From: Blastomussa wellsi
Lineage: Eukaryota; Cnidaria; Anthozoa; Scleractinia; Plerogyridae
Direction of reading: 5' to 3'
Assembly: GCA_947652115.1 (NCBI GenBank)
Contig: OX393573.1
Location: 8,499,268-8,563,267 of the forward strand
Length of the DNA: 64,000 nucleotides
The position numbers and the translations under genes were made by a program. Of the stretch, positions 51,091 through 59,357 are shown piece after piece. The notes under the pieces are model-generated. The model ran no database searches. It was not told the origin of the DNA and saw nothing but the letters and a program-made list of their open reading frames with translations. How positions within the stretch are numbered: the first letter of the stretch is position 1; each line of letters opens with the position of its first letter.

Positions 51091-51879
51091 ATGTCGGTAA
51101 CGCGATCGTTTCCGAAAGATGAGTTTATACCTACGCCTGGCTACACAGACGTCTTCCAACAAGCCATGGAACTCAAACGCACCCATCGCGAACTCGACGA
51201 GGCGAAAAGAAACAACGACGCGTTGCGAGAGCGGATCGTTGCCAAGGATCGCGAGGCAGAAGACGTTTCCAGACGGCACGCCGTGGAGACGGCCGAGATC
51301 GAACGACAGCGCATCGAATTTCGGGATCTTCTCTTACAAAAGACGAACGAACTCGCACAGACTTCGGATCGTCTACAATCGGTGGAGAGAGAGTTGGCAT
51401 TGGCCAACGATACCATCGAACATCTACGAGGGGAGAATACGAAAAGAGCAGAAAACCTGCTATACGTCCAGGAGCGCAATGCATACGATTCACTCCTTGC
51501 AGTGGTCGTCAAGAATTCCGGTGATCGTGAACTTCTGTTGGATCGATATCGCGACATCGAAACGTTCTCTTCCAACATGTTATGGCAAACGATCGTCGAT
51601 CAGACGATGATGGAGATCAGGGCATACTTATTTCAACTGACTGGGCAGCCAATTTCACCGATGTTCGCTTCAAACATGGTGCCTACTATGGTCAACGATA
51701 CCACCCTTCAACCGTCATTCCTCTTGTACGTACAACGTTTCTTGAAGTACGAAGACATGAAATCAAAGAGATTGACAAAGAGACAAATGGCGGAGTTTAC
51801 AAAGGACCTGCAACAGGCCATGGACTCGATGGTCTTTGCATGGGCTCAAGGAAACAAAGGACAAATTACAACGAACTAA
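51091..51879 (+). CDS. Coiled-coil viral protein, 262 aa, unknown function
   Basis: The frame is open further upstream, but the first ATG not overlapping the divergent gene is at 51091, giving 262 residues. I chose it because it leaves 11 nt to the opposite gene's start. Residues of about 25-125 are a long charged coiled coil rich in Arg, Glu and Leu. The C-terminal half looks globular, with Trp and Phe clusters. The stop is TAA at 51877-51879, with an AATAAA signal 23 nt further on. It converges on the 476-aa minus-strand gene, leaving 14 nt between the two stop codons. The pairing of two coiled-coil proteins from one divergent site suggests, without proof, that they act together. Confidence 0.78.
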   Translation: MSVTRSFPKDEFIPTPGYTDVFQQAMELKRTHRELDEAKRNNDALRERIVAKDREAEDVSRRHAVETAEIERQRIEFRDLLLQKTNELAQTSDRLQSVERELALANDTIEHLRGENTKRAENLLYVQERNAYDSLLAVVVKNSGDRELLLDRYRDIETFSSNMLWQTIVDQTMMEIRAYLFQLTGQPISPMFASNMVPTMVNDTTLQPSFLLYVQRFLKYEDMKSKRLTKRQMAEFTKDLQQAMDSMVFAWAQGNKGQITTN

Positions 51880-51892
51880 GAAACGAGTAGGA

Positions 51893-51898
51893 TTTATT
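51893..51898 (-). terminator. Polyadenylation signal AATAAA overlapping a stop codon
   Basis: Minus-strand AATAAA contains the TAA stop of the 476-aa gene (51894-51896), an economy seen in compact DNA viruses. Confidence 0.6.
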
Positions 51899-53324
51899 CT
51901 TTAATAAAGTTTACATCAAACCAAGAGAGTACGCAACTGATGTCCGTGTCTCCAGTCCACTCGTTCGGGTCGAGAGACCTGGTCGAGACGGCGGACGCTT
52001 CGACGTTCAATGCCACCCAAGCAGCATGAGCTCTAGACATGAAGCGGCTAGTGGCAAAACACGAACAGAGTTGATGAAGCTGTCGTAGACGCCACTTGGC
52101 GAAGTCTAGAAGAAACACCGTCCTGACGCGATGTGTGACGAGAGGGTTGCTACCTGCCTTTAAGCGGTAGACGCGAGACTGGACCTGCCGAATGTGTTCG
52201 GTCGTGGTCGCTTTCAATGGCAAATCTTCTGTTTCTATGGCAATAGCGGCCAGGTCTTGCGACGACGTCGAGAATTGGGCCAACAATAATTGGCGCAATG
52301 GCGAATCAGCTGTAATTGTAGAGTCGTACACAATAAAGTACTCTTCGATGGGGAATGTCAAAAGACTTGCTAATTGATCCAACGGTCTGTCGCCAAGTGG
52401 ACCGGCATCGGCGATTATGCACCGTGGTCGACAAAGCGCTTCGATCGACCCTGGGAGAATTCGATAAGGACTAAAATAAAACGTCCTGTCGCCGATAGAG
52501 TATCCTCTTGCGATTCGCATTTCCGTCAGCCTCGTGTATGCTTTTCTTTCTATCGGGTGTAGTGCCTCGTGTAGCAGCGGGCCGGTACCATCGAAGAGTT
52601 TGTTAAAGCATTGCACTAGAGTGCGATCGTCGTCGCTGACTTCTGATTCTATTCCGCATAGCACGTAGAGCCCGTTATCGTCGAAACTCTCGTCAAAGAC
52701 TGGCAGCAAGGTACCGGGATCGAGGATGCGCCCAGTATGCAGAACGTGGCGCAAATGGGGAGATGGAAAATAATTGCGCCTCAAAAGATCGTCCAACCAG
52801 TCCAGAAATACAGTGCGACCCAGATGCACATCCACTGTTGGGGTATTTGCCTCGTTCAAAGTTTTTTTCAAGTCCTCTCTCGTGGAGACCCAAAAACACA
52901 ACCCGCGCGTGTCGATCCATTGCTTTCCTTTAGTGCATTTTTTGCCTTTGCTTTTTTCCATTGATTTCCAGAACCACGACAGGGCACCGGTCCAGGCTTT
53001 GGCTTTACAACGGCGAGGAACAAATACGCGAAGCGCTGCACGAAGGATGTCTGGACAAAACGTCTGCGTGGGACCGATGCTCGCACAGCAGAGGCGAAAT
53101 TCGCGACACCATCGAGGATGTAAGATCGACACAAAAAATGGATTAGGCTCTATGCCTAATGCCGGACACGGAGGGGCCTTGGACGGGCAGGTAGCAAACG
53201 AAATCGGTATCACCTTTGCTTGCGAAGTCTCGTTTGCTATTTTTCCCGGCAATGTGCGCAAGAGAAACACTTCGTTGACGGTACATATGCGCTGGATGTC
53301 ACTGGCGGGGTTGTCAGTGGTCAT
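51894..53324 (-). CDS. Unrecognised viral protein, 476 aa
   Basis: A 476-residue frame whose ATG overlaps the TGA of the portal-like gene by 11 nt, so the two are probably on one transcript unit. The N-terminal 150 residues contain many Cys and a basic segment around residues 100-130. The rest looks like a globular, mixed alpha/beta protein with no repeats or obvious membrane segment. I considered a longer plus-strand frame over 52774-53577 but prefer this one, because it is longer, abuts its neighbours exactly, and ends in an AATAAA signal. The family is not recognised. Its position directly after the portal-like gene hints at a virion or capsid-assembly role, but nothing in the sequence proves it. 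Confidence 0.75.
   Translation of the reverse strand: MTTDNPASDIQRICTVNEVFLLRTLPGKIANETSQAKVIPISFATCPSKAPPCPALGIEPNPFFVSILHPRWCREFRLCCASIGPTQTFCPDILRAALRVFVPRRCKAKAWTGALSWFWKSMEKSKGKKCTKGKQWIDTRGLCFWVSTREDLKKTLNEANTPTVDVHLGRTVFLDWLDDLLRRNYFPSPHLRHVLHTGRILDPGTLLPVFDESFDDNGLYVLCGIESEVSDDDRTLVQCFNKLFDGTGPLLHEALHPIERKAYTRLTEMRIARGYSIGDRTFYFSPYRILPGSIEALCRPRCIIADAGPLGDRPLDQLASLLTFPIEEYFIVYDSTITADSPLRQLLLAQFSTSSQDLAAIAIETEDLPLKATTTEHIRQVQSRVYRLKAGSNPLVTHRVRTVFLLDFAKWRLRQLHQLCSCFATSRFMSRAHAAWVALNVEASAVSTRSLDPNEWTGDTDISCVLSWFDVNFIKE
51903..51908 (+). terminator. Polyadenylation signal AATAAA for the 262-aa gene
   Basis: Plus-strand AATAAA 23 nt after the TAA stop at 51879. It lies four bases beyond the oppositely oriented signal at 51893-51898, so the converging transcripts must overlap at their 3' ends. 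Confidence 0.6.
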
Positions 53325-55053
53325 CGTCGCTGTCGTCGTCGTCGTCGTGCTGATGCTCTCTGTAATCCTGTTCGATTGTATTTGGAAGGCGGCCAGAATT
53401 CACAATGGGCACGACGGGCTGTGGTACTACGACGGCTTGGCCCGTTCTATATGGATCGCTTCTTCTGTATTCCATACTTATATCTCTGGCACGATAACCA
53501 GTTTTACACATCAGCCAAAGTTTCATACGCGGCGTGCGCAGAATACGGTCCATCAGTTGAAAGTTATCGAGGCCTAGAGACCTTTGCCGTGGCTCATTTG
53601 GGGCCATCGGAATATTCTGGCCCTTCAACCATTCGGCCAAAACAACGTGGACAAAAAAGTGTTGCAGGATCAAACACTTTGGAGAGGCGGACTGGTCCTC
53701 GTTGGAATCTACCTCTGCCACCAGACTTCGAGACACCCCTTGACGCGTGTCCGCCTTGCTCACGTGTCCTGAAGATTGTTTACTCAATATGCACATTTCC
53801 ACGTGGGTGTGATAGAGCCGTTCCAGCGTCTCGTAACTGAGGGCGTTGGGTCGTACGTTTAAATGAGAGCCCACGTGACTAGAACCTTCCGGCAGCTGAT
53901 ATCGCAAGGGCATTTCGACGGACGCGGACATTTGTCCAGAGAGGTACGCCTGCAGGAGTTCTTCTAAGGTCTTGACTCTGTCCACGAGTTTTTCCTTCTC
54001 TTGGTGGTGCCTCGTTTTTAGGGCGTACAGTTTGTCGGCCATTTCGCGGTGCGAGCGTCTCATGGCACTCGCCACGAAACCATTGCCACACAATTCTTCA
54101 GCTCGTCCTGGTCCGCCGATGCCGCTCGTGGTCGCTGCAAGAGCTGCCATGTCAACGTAACGCATGGCCGTTGAAGTACCGTCGTTGTACTGTTCGCGAA
54201 GCATGCGTTCTCGAAGTTTGGCCTTTTGTTTCTCTCTTTTCTCTTCTTGGATGAGATCGTCGTCTTCTTTACTCTCTGGAATTTGTGACGTTACGATGTA
54301 CGGTCGAGAAGCGAGGTCCAAGGAGCGATCGTGTACCTCTCGGGCACGTTGCATTTTTTTGAACAGCGGTAGTAACGCGGCCAGGTCACTCTGTGGACGT
54401 TCTTCGTCTGTCAACTCGTGGAAAAAGAATAATTTGAACGGGCCCTGGTCCTCGTGCCCATCGATGCCATGGCATAGGTATTCACCCCAGGGTTGAAGCC
54501 GCACTATTACAAATTCGGGAGGAACGTAAGGAACGAGACGTTGTCCCCCGTCGATCGGTTTGAAACCGAGAGGGGTAAATCCGTATCGAATAATATTCAA
54601 AGTTCCTTTTTCGATGCATGGCGCCAAATGGGGCATCAAGGTAGCTTCAAAATCGTCCACGAGACAGTCTATTTCTCTCAACTCGGCTTCGAAGTCCTCC
54701 TCGTCTCCGTCCGACCTAGAATGGTCGCTAAACTGGCGAACTAGACTTGCTAGAAACATGTCTTTTGGGTTAAGACCGTCATTGAATAGAATGTCGATGC
54801 AACGACGCACGTGATGGTCTTCGCACGAGAAACGTTTCAGTTGATCGGTGTACTCGGTCGGAAACACTCGTACCATGCAGCCATCCGGTTGTTTGGAAAG
54901 GCGATCGCGATGGAGTCGAAGGAGGTCTGCTATGGCTTTATCGCGACGCCTTTTCAAGAAGCTCTGGGCATAAGTGCTTCCGTCTACGACCATCGGCCGG
55001 TGCCTCATCGGTCCGATTTGAAACTCCGTCATTCTTGTACTTTTGTAAATCAC
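53314..55053 (-). CDS. Portal-like capsid protein, 579 aa (tentative)
   Basis: A 579-residue protein. Residues of about 130-260 have the layout of herpesvirus/HK97-type portal proteins: an amphipathic helix, a GFTPLGFKPI-type strand pair, a PPEFVIVRL strand, then a long helix with SDLAALLPLF followed by a second helix ending in ASRP. Residues of about 264-290 and 331-370 are predicted coiled coil, and the last 14 residues are almost all Asp/His/Ser. Portals form the dodecameric ring through which the terminase pumps DNA. The presence of a terminase on the same strand about 3.5 kb away supports the call. The ATG at 55053 overlaps the membrane-protein gene by 116 nt; Met8 (55032) is an alternative start. 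The match is by fold pattern from memory, not by an exact signature, so another capsid-associated protein remains possible. Confidence 0.58.
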   Translation of the reverse strand: MIYKSTRMTEFQIGPMRHRPMVVDGSTYAQSFLKRRRDKAIADLLRLHRDRLSKQPDGCMVRVFPTEYTDQLKRFSCEDHHVRRCIDILFNDGLNPKDMFLASLVRQFSDHSRSDGDEEDFEAELREIDCLVDDFEATLMPHLAPCIEKGTLNIIRYGFTPLGFKPIDGGQRLVPYVPPEFVIVRLQPWGEYLCHGIDGHEDQGPFKLFFFHELTDEERPQSDLAALLPLFKKMQRAREVHDRSLDLASRPYIVTSQIPESKEDDDLIQEEKREKQKAKLRERMLREQYNDGTSTAMRYVDMAALAATTSGIGGPGRAEELCGNGFVASAMRRSHREMADKLYALKTRHHQEKEKLVDRVKTLEELLQAYLSGQMSASVEMPLRYQLPEGSSHVGSHLNVRPNALSYETLERLYHTHVEMCILSKQSSGHVSKADTRQGVSRSLVAEVDSNEDQSASPKCLILQHFFVHVVLAEWLKGQNIPMAPNEPRQRSLGLDNFQLMDRILRTPRMKLWLMCKTGYRARDISMEYRRSDPYRTGQAVVVPQPVVPIVNSGRLPNTIEQDYREHQHDDDDDSDDDH

Positions 55054-55549
55054 TCACGGCATCGCGCAGGTAAATGGCCATACAGATTCCCACGTTTTTG
55101 GACCAATAGAGAGTCGCACTGCTGCCCATCGTCTGGATGATAAAATATTCGATGGCCACGTTGCATGCGAGACTGACTGCCATCATGTTGAAAGTGGTCA
55201 GCATGCGATGCACGCGGCCGTCGAGGAACAGGTACACCAGATTGCAGAAGGTATACTCCGACATCGTCACGAAGGTGCACAGACAAATTAGGACCGGAAC
55301 CAACAACGGATCGACACCCTTTAAACGCTCGGGAACCGAGTCGCCTCCAGGGTCGTCCGTGCGGTGGTTGCTGGCACCAGCGTACAACACTAACGTCAAG
55401 AACGAGGCGGTGACGAGAAACACGGCCGTTTGCTTAAAAAGAGACACCTTTTGGCGATGTCTGGTTTCAACGTGAATTCCGTGCAAGGAATGCACGAGCT
55501 CGAAGCTGGCAACCAACATGTCTATCAACAGAGACACGAAACTTCGCAC
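54938..55549 (-). CDS. Multi-pass membrane protein, 203 aa
   Basis: A 203-residue protein with three or four hydrophobic segments, at about residues 40-58, 81-108, 119-140 and possibly 150-162. The short N-terminal stretch 3-22 is also hydrophobic, and the tail after 165 is charged and Arg/Lys-rich, so probably cytosolic or nucleoplasmic. There is no recognisable family signature. Both ends overlap neighbours: the 3' end covers the first 116 nt of the portal-like gene, and the 5' end overlaps the divergent gene starting at 55457 by 93 nt (or 63 nt from Met11 at 55519). It could be an envelope or nuclear-egress membrane protein by analogy with other enveloped viruses, but that is an inference. 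Confidence 0.72.
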   Translation of the reverse strand: MRSFVSLLIDMLVASFELVHSLHGIHVETRHRQKVSLFKQTAVFLVTASFLTLVLYAGASNHRTDDPGGDSVPERLKGVDPLLVPVLICLCTFVTMSEYTFCNLVYLFLDGRVHRMLTTFNMMAVSLACNVAIEYFIIQTMGSSATLYWSKNVGICMAIYLRDAVSDLQKYKNDGVSNRTDEAPADGRRRKHLCPELLEKASR

Positions 55550-55897
55550 TTAATAAATAGCTTCGGTCGTCGCCTGAAACAAGCCATTCGAGATGGTGCC
55601 AATCGACTGTGGCGCTTGTGCTCTAGTCTCTTGACTCCATCAAGTCGCGGCCACCGATTGAGGCAAATGGATCGTCGGATGCTTTTGCTATTTCAAAAGG
55701 ATCAAAGCTTAAGGGACACGATAAGAAAGACAGAGGAAATCATGCAGTTCAAGCCAGTCCATCGCTGGAGCGGCAACAACCCGGGAACGATGGAATATTT
55801 GCAAACGGTCAAGACGCACGCTGCCATCGAGCTCCAAAAAGTGAATGATCTACGCATGACTACTCTTAACCAGAAACCCTTCGCCGTTGGCCTGTAA
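55457..55897 (+). CDS. Small basic viral protein, 146 aa, unknown
   Basis: A 146-residue frame starting at the ATG at 55457. In-frame Met codons further on (55487 and beyond) would reduce its overlap with the divergent membrane-protein gene. Residues 38-75 are Arg-rich and could bind nucleic acid. The C-terminal half is helical. From 55550 to 55897 no other frame competes. The stop lies 45 nt from the converging stop of the 351-aa gene. The family is not recognised. Confidence 0.65.
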   Translation: MSGFNVNSVQGMHELEAGNQHVYQQRHETSHLINSFGRRLKQAIRDGANRLWRLCSSLLTPSSRGHRLRQMDRRMLLLFQKDQSLRDTIRKTEEIMQFKPVHRWSGNNPGTMEYLQTVKTHAAIELQKVNDLRMTTLNQKPFAVGL

Positions 55898-55936
55898 GAG
55901 AAACAACAGATCGCAAAAACATATCTTTCATTTTTT

Positions 55937-55942
55937 TTTATT
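55937..55942 (-). terminator. Polyadenylation signal AATAAA after the 351-aa gene
   Basis: The minus-strand AATAAA begins directly after the TAA stop (55943-55945) and is followed by an A-rich run. It is the only such signal I see close after the minus-strand genes from the terminase to here, so those transcripts may share this 3' end. Confidence 0.6.
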
Positions 55943-56998
55943 TTACCGTATCACTAAGTCCTCTATGTTTTCGATACCCAACTTATTATAGGCACGTCTC
56001 CAGTCTGTCGGGACCCTAAGACGAGGATCGTTGCAGGACAAGTGATCGATCGCGCTCGTGTTCCTGCGCCGACATTGCATGACTTCCACAGATAGTCGAT
56101 ACAATTCCATGGAGAATTCTATGCGCTCGAGGCACAAAGGGTGAACGGGAAACGAAGAGTCTAGACTTTTCAGTCGTCCTATCAACGGGGCAAACTTTAC
56201 GAGGCGGCTATGCTCTTCGGATCCGTCGTAGACTGGGCCGATGGGCAGGACTCGTAGTAACGGTGTAGAAAAATGCATCACCGTCCTGTCAGGGTCACGC
56301 AGACCGAACGGTGCAGGTGCCGCAAAAGCCGCGATTAGTTCTCGCTCGGGTCGACAAGCTTCTGTAGTTTTCATGACCCGGGACATTCGGCGCGACGTAT
56401 CGTCGGAAAGGCCGTTCATAAGCAACGTGTCGACGCACACGGTCATCCTCTCGCTCCACATTTGCGTGCCCCATAGCTCGTGGGCGAGACACACGACTTT
56501 GGCTATCGTACGATCGTGTACTCCTGCGTCTTCTAATCGCTTCAGCTCAGCAAAATCACCGAGTCCTTCCCATCGCCCCAAACTCAATCGTTTGCTCAAC
56601 AACCCGATGACGGTATTGTCACTTTGGTACTCGCTCTTGCAAACATCACAGATTCTGTCATCCTTCCTCATCCTCCAGACTTTACCCGAGTTTACGATTT
56701 CGGCAAACAGGTTCACCAGGTCATCGGGAGACAAGTCATTCAGACCAGACAAGCGCTCGACTTGATTCGTAGCTACGTCCACGATCGACGGTATCGGACA
56801 GACCATTTTGTCAGTTTCTACTTCTCGTCGTGCGTGCGAGGCAAAAAATTGCAAGAACCCATCCTCCCACACCTTGAGAATCGAGTCGCCATCCAATGGT
56901 GAGGATCCCGACGTTTTGGCTGCTTCTAGAAGAAATGTCCTGTAGAGTGGAGAGTTGAAATAGGCAAAGAAGATCAAGCGTTCCCTTTCGAGTGGCAT
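55943..56998 (-). CDS. Unrecognised viral protein, 351 aa
   Basis: A 351-residue, mainly helical, soluble-looking protein with one C-x2-C pair (Cys117 and Cys120) that may be half of a metal site. The ATG at 56998 lies 25 nt inside the end of the nuclease 1 gene, so the two overlap in different frames and are probably co-transcribed. The stop is immediately followed by AATAAA. No signal peptide, membrane segment or known catalytic motif is visible, and I do not recognise the family. Confidence 0.75.
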   Translation of the reverse strand: MPLERERLIFFAYFNSPLYRTFLLEAAKTSGSSPLDGDSILKVWEDGFLQFFASHARREVETDKMVCPIPSIVDVATNQVERLSGLNDLSPDDLVNLFAEIVNSGKVWRMRKDDRICDVCKSEYQSDNTVIGLLSKRLSLGRWEGLGDFAELKRLEDAGVHDRTIAKVVCLAHELWGTQMWSERMTVCVDTLLMNGLSDDTSRRMSRVMKTTEACRPERELIAAFAAPAPFGLRDPDRTVMHFSTPLLRVLPIGPVYDGSEEHSRLVKFAPLIGRLKSLDSSFPVHPLCLERIEFSMELYRLSVEVMQCRRRNTSAIDHLSCNDPRLRVPTDWRRAYNKLGIENIEDLVIR

Positions 56999-57780
56999 TG
57001 CGATCTTCGCGTCGTTCCCTTCTTCGTGTTCTTCTTCTCGGCTACGTGCAACGCTACCCTATCGATCGCCGGTTTGACGCGTCTGTAAAACCAGTCGTCG
57101 TTCCGTTTCACGATCTTCTTGCTAATGGTTCCACCGTGACTTTGCACGAGAATACCCCGTTGGACGTTTGCCAGAGTCAAATAGGTTCTTAGCTGAATCA
57201 TCTCGTGTTGTCGTACGGACCGAATACCAGATCGTCTGCATTTGACCTCTAGTACACCCTCGTTTCCATGGGAATCGCGCAACGTGGCATCCACGACTCC
57301 GACCAGGCACACTTTTATCGACTTATCTCGCGGATGAGTCCATGTACGCTGGTAGGATCGCTGTCTGTCTTGGACACTCCACCCGTATTTGGCTTCGACA
57401 CGGTCAACCGTCCATCCTTCCATAGCATTACCAAACTCCGTGTTGACAAAGGACGAGATCAGTTTGGGGCTCGCCTTCATGGCCATTCCCAATGCATCCG
57501 AACGTATCTTATTCTCGATAGCGATCAACCGTTCTCTACCATTTGCTCGGCTCGCAAACGTCAAGGGATTGCTCTTCAGACTGTCTTCAAACTTACGAGA
57601 TGCAGGAAGTGCACGCAACTCTGCAAATTCGTCGTACCGGCCTCGCGAAGACAACTTTCCCGTTCGCCACCTGACGCCACCTCTTCGTCGAATTCTGGCG
57701 ATTGCTTTTCGTTTGGACTCAAAGGCATGACATCCGAGTAAGGATGCAACGTCAGTCACAGCCACATTCACAAATCGCAT
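56974..57780 (-). CDS. YqaJ/lambda-exonuclease-type nuclease 1, 268 aa
   Basis: A PD-(D/E)XK nuclease of the viral recombinase type, which digests DNA ends 5' to 3' to make single strands for annealing-type recombination and to process replicative DNA. Key residues are Asp164 in GVVDATL, Glu178 and Lys180 in LEVKCR, then a conserved HEMIQLRTYL helix with Gln196 and Tyr200. That order and spacing define the YqaJ/lambda exonuclease fold. In herpesviruses the UL12 alkaline nuclease has this role, though it is usually larger. The C-terminal 30 residues are basic. The gene starts 7 nt after nuclease 2 ends and has exactly the same coding length (807 nt including stop), so the two look like a divergent tandem pair. 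Confidence 0.82.
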   Translation of the reverse strand: MRFVNVAVTDVASLLGCHAFESKRKAIARIRRRGGVRWRTGKLSSRGRYDEFAELRALPASRKFEDSLKSNPLTFASRANGRERLIAIENKIRSDALGMAMKASPKLISSFVNTEFGNAMEGWTVDRVEAKYGWSVQDRQRSYQRTWTHPRDKSIKVCLVGVVDATLRDSHGNEGVLEVKCRRSGIRSVRQHEMIQLRTYLTLANVQRGILVQSHGGTISKKIVKRNDDWFYRRVKPAIDRVALHVAEKKNTKKGTTRRSQCHSKGNA

Positions 57781-57787
57781 CTCCTTC

Positions 57788-58594
57788 TTAGTATCCTTCT
57801 ACCATTTCGTCTTCAAAGGTAATGTCGTCGAGAACCACGAGCGAGTTAGCTGTCATGCTCGTGGCTAAGTCATCCGCAAACGAGATCAAGGCCGGAACGA
57901 CCTCTTCGTTCCACCATTTGTCGTCCAATCGAAACAATCGACCGATGGTCAACTCGAGCTTTTGGTCGATTTCCACTACGTATCCGGAAGGTGCATCGGT
58001 GAGAAACAGATACACCTGAAGCTACGTCATTTCGTGTGGCTTGACGCAAGGTCTACGTCCAACACGTGTCTTGATCTCCACCACGCGCCCTAGTTGATCA
58101 TAGCAATCGATGCACCCCGTTACGAATATCTCCAAGTCACCATCCCGCGAAGACCACACCCTTTTGCAATATCTCTCCTGCATCGATCGACACCGTCCGA
58201 TGGAAGGATGCGATTCTGCAATATCGATGGCCACGTTTTCACTGTTTCGACCCATTTCACAGCGAAGAAACTGTTCGGCCGCGTCCACCATCTCGTGGTT
58301 CCCTTCCGTCTTCAACGAGGTTTGCAACTCGGAAACGAGACACTCGGACTGGTCGAAATCTTTTATGGTATATTTTTTTCGCCGAATCTGGGCACCCTTC
58401 TTCGTTTTTCCGATTAGCTTAACATAATCGACACTCGGTCGAAAAGGTTCCGGAACCCGATCACCCTGCATGCGGTACCAGACTCGTTTCAGTGCCTCCG
58501 TACGTGGACAAAACGGATTCTGATTTAGGATGCTACCAATTTCGGACGCATACAAGGAGATGCGGAGGGGATTCGAAGATGACCTGTATTCCAT
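57788..58594 (-). pseudogene. YqaJ-type nuclease 2 interrupted by an in-frame TAG
   Basis: One frame runs from ATG 58594 to TAA at 57788, 807 nt, broken only by a TAG at 58022-58024 (codon 191). The N-terminal part has a typical YqaJ start (ASEIGSILNQNPF at about 16-28) and the nuclease core Asp163 with Glu173-x-Lys175, followed by a HEM motif. The stop falls exactly where nuclease 1 has the conserved Gln (a CAG codon there), so a single C-to-T change would explain it. The frame after the stop resumes the family pattern (a VYLFL strand, then a WWNEEVVPAL helix) with no frameshift. The 190-residue product would lack the conserved helix after the HEM motif and the C-terminal helices. It may be a recent inactivating mutation, a readthrough stop or a sequencing error. 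An intron is unlikely because removing the stop would remove the HEM motif. Confidence 0.72.
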
Positions 58595-58611
58595 GGCGAC
58601 TGCTGGTCATC

Positions 58612-59328
58612 TCAGGATTCTGCCACCGTCATGGGAATTCTACCATCGACGATCACGTTCAAGGATGCGAATTGCCAGCCGATCGCCAGGATGACGGACA
58701 TGACAAGGTCGTCGCGCGTCGAAGACGTTTTGCCAGAGTAACGATCTCGTGCCACGTGGTACGTGAAAGCCCCCATTTGCGTGACCAATTCTTTGCGTGT
58801 GGCCCGGATGGATTCCTGGGCCGGTACCAAATGACTCAAGTCGGGCAATTCGATGTTGGCAACCCCATTGGAATCAGATCTAGCAGGGTTGTCTAGTTGA
58901 GCCACAATTTCTGCCACCGATTCTCCGGCATTCTTGAGTACCGCGTATCGTTCTCTGACGATGTCCCCCACTGTGGAAAATTGATCCAAGAAGTAAACGC
59001 ATCTAACCAGGGCCGTCAAGGTGTGTTGTATGAGGGACTTTTTGTGTCGTGTCGTGATGCCTGGAAGGACGGTTCCTTCCGTGCTTCGGGTCTTGACCAT
59101 ATTGATTATGCGACCCGTGTTGCTATACTTTAGCTTGATTTCCATTTCTAGAGCGCGGCAGAGATCTTGAGTCAAATTATTTTCGATCCACACAGTGATC
59201 TCCGCTCTTTTCAAAATGGGATAGGTACGCTCCAAGTATCTCAAGTTGTATATGATCAAATCGCGGTGAATTGCGGTCATGAAGCCACCCTCGTGAGCTT
59301 CCACGTTGTATTGGTCTAGTGCCGCGAC
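58612..59328 (-). CDS. Terminase large subunit, 3' exon (nuclease domain C-terminal part)
   Basis: The last exon of the herpesvirus-type DNA-packaging terminase (UL15 family), 238 codons plus stop. It supplies most of the RNase H-like nuclease that cuts concatemers into genomes. Visible landmarks are a conserved Glu in the VWIENN strand and the Asp-Asp pair in SSTRDDLVMSVILAI near the C terminus, the second and third metal-binding positions of this nuclease. The first (the Asp in VVIDP) is in the preceding exon. The exon starts in phase 0 directly after a strong acceptor at 59329-59331 preceded by a pyrimidine tract, and the residues on each side of the junction continue the family pattern. 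It ends 17 nt before nuclease 2 begins. Identification from motif order and spacing is strong. Confidence 0.9.
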   Translation of the reverse strand, partial: VAALDQYNVEAHEGGFMTAIHRDLIIYNLRYLERTYPILKRAEITVWIENNLTQDLCRALEMEIKLKYSNTGRIINMVKTRSTEGTVLPGITTRHKKSLIQHTLTALVRCVYFLDQFSTVGDIVRERYAVLKNAGESVAEIVAQLDNPARSDSNGVANIELPDLSHLVPAQESIRATRKELVTQMGAFTYHVARDRYSGKTSSTRDDLVMSVILAIGWQFASLNVIVDGRIPMTVAES

Positions 59329-59352
59329 CTGCAAGAGACAGAATAATTCTGG
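59329..59352 (-). other. 3' splice site of terminase intron 2
   Basis: On the minus strand a pyrimidine-rich tract, TTATTCTGTCTCTTGCAG, ends at 59329 and is followed by the exon. A branch-point-like CTCAC lies just upstream of it (about 59353-59357). It agrees with the point where terminase homology resumes. Confidence 0.8.
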
Positions 59353-59357
59353 TGAGC

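Noticed and set aside
52774..53577. A 267-codon plus-strand frame and a 206-codon frame at 53220-53840
   Set aside because: Both lie antisense to longer genes (476 aa and portal-like) that abut exactly and end in AATAAA.
58016..58030. An intron removing the TAG in nuclease 2
   Set aside because: The only nearby acceptor-like CAG would require removal of the conserved HEM motif, and no donor is convincing.
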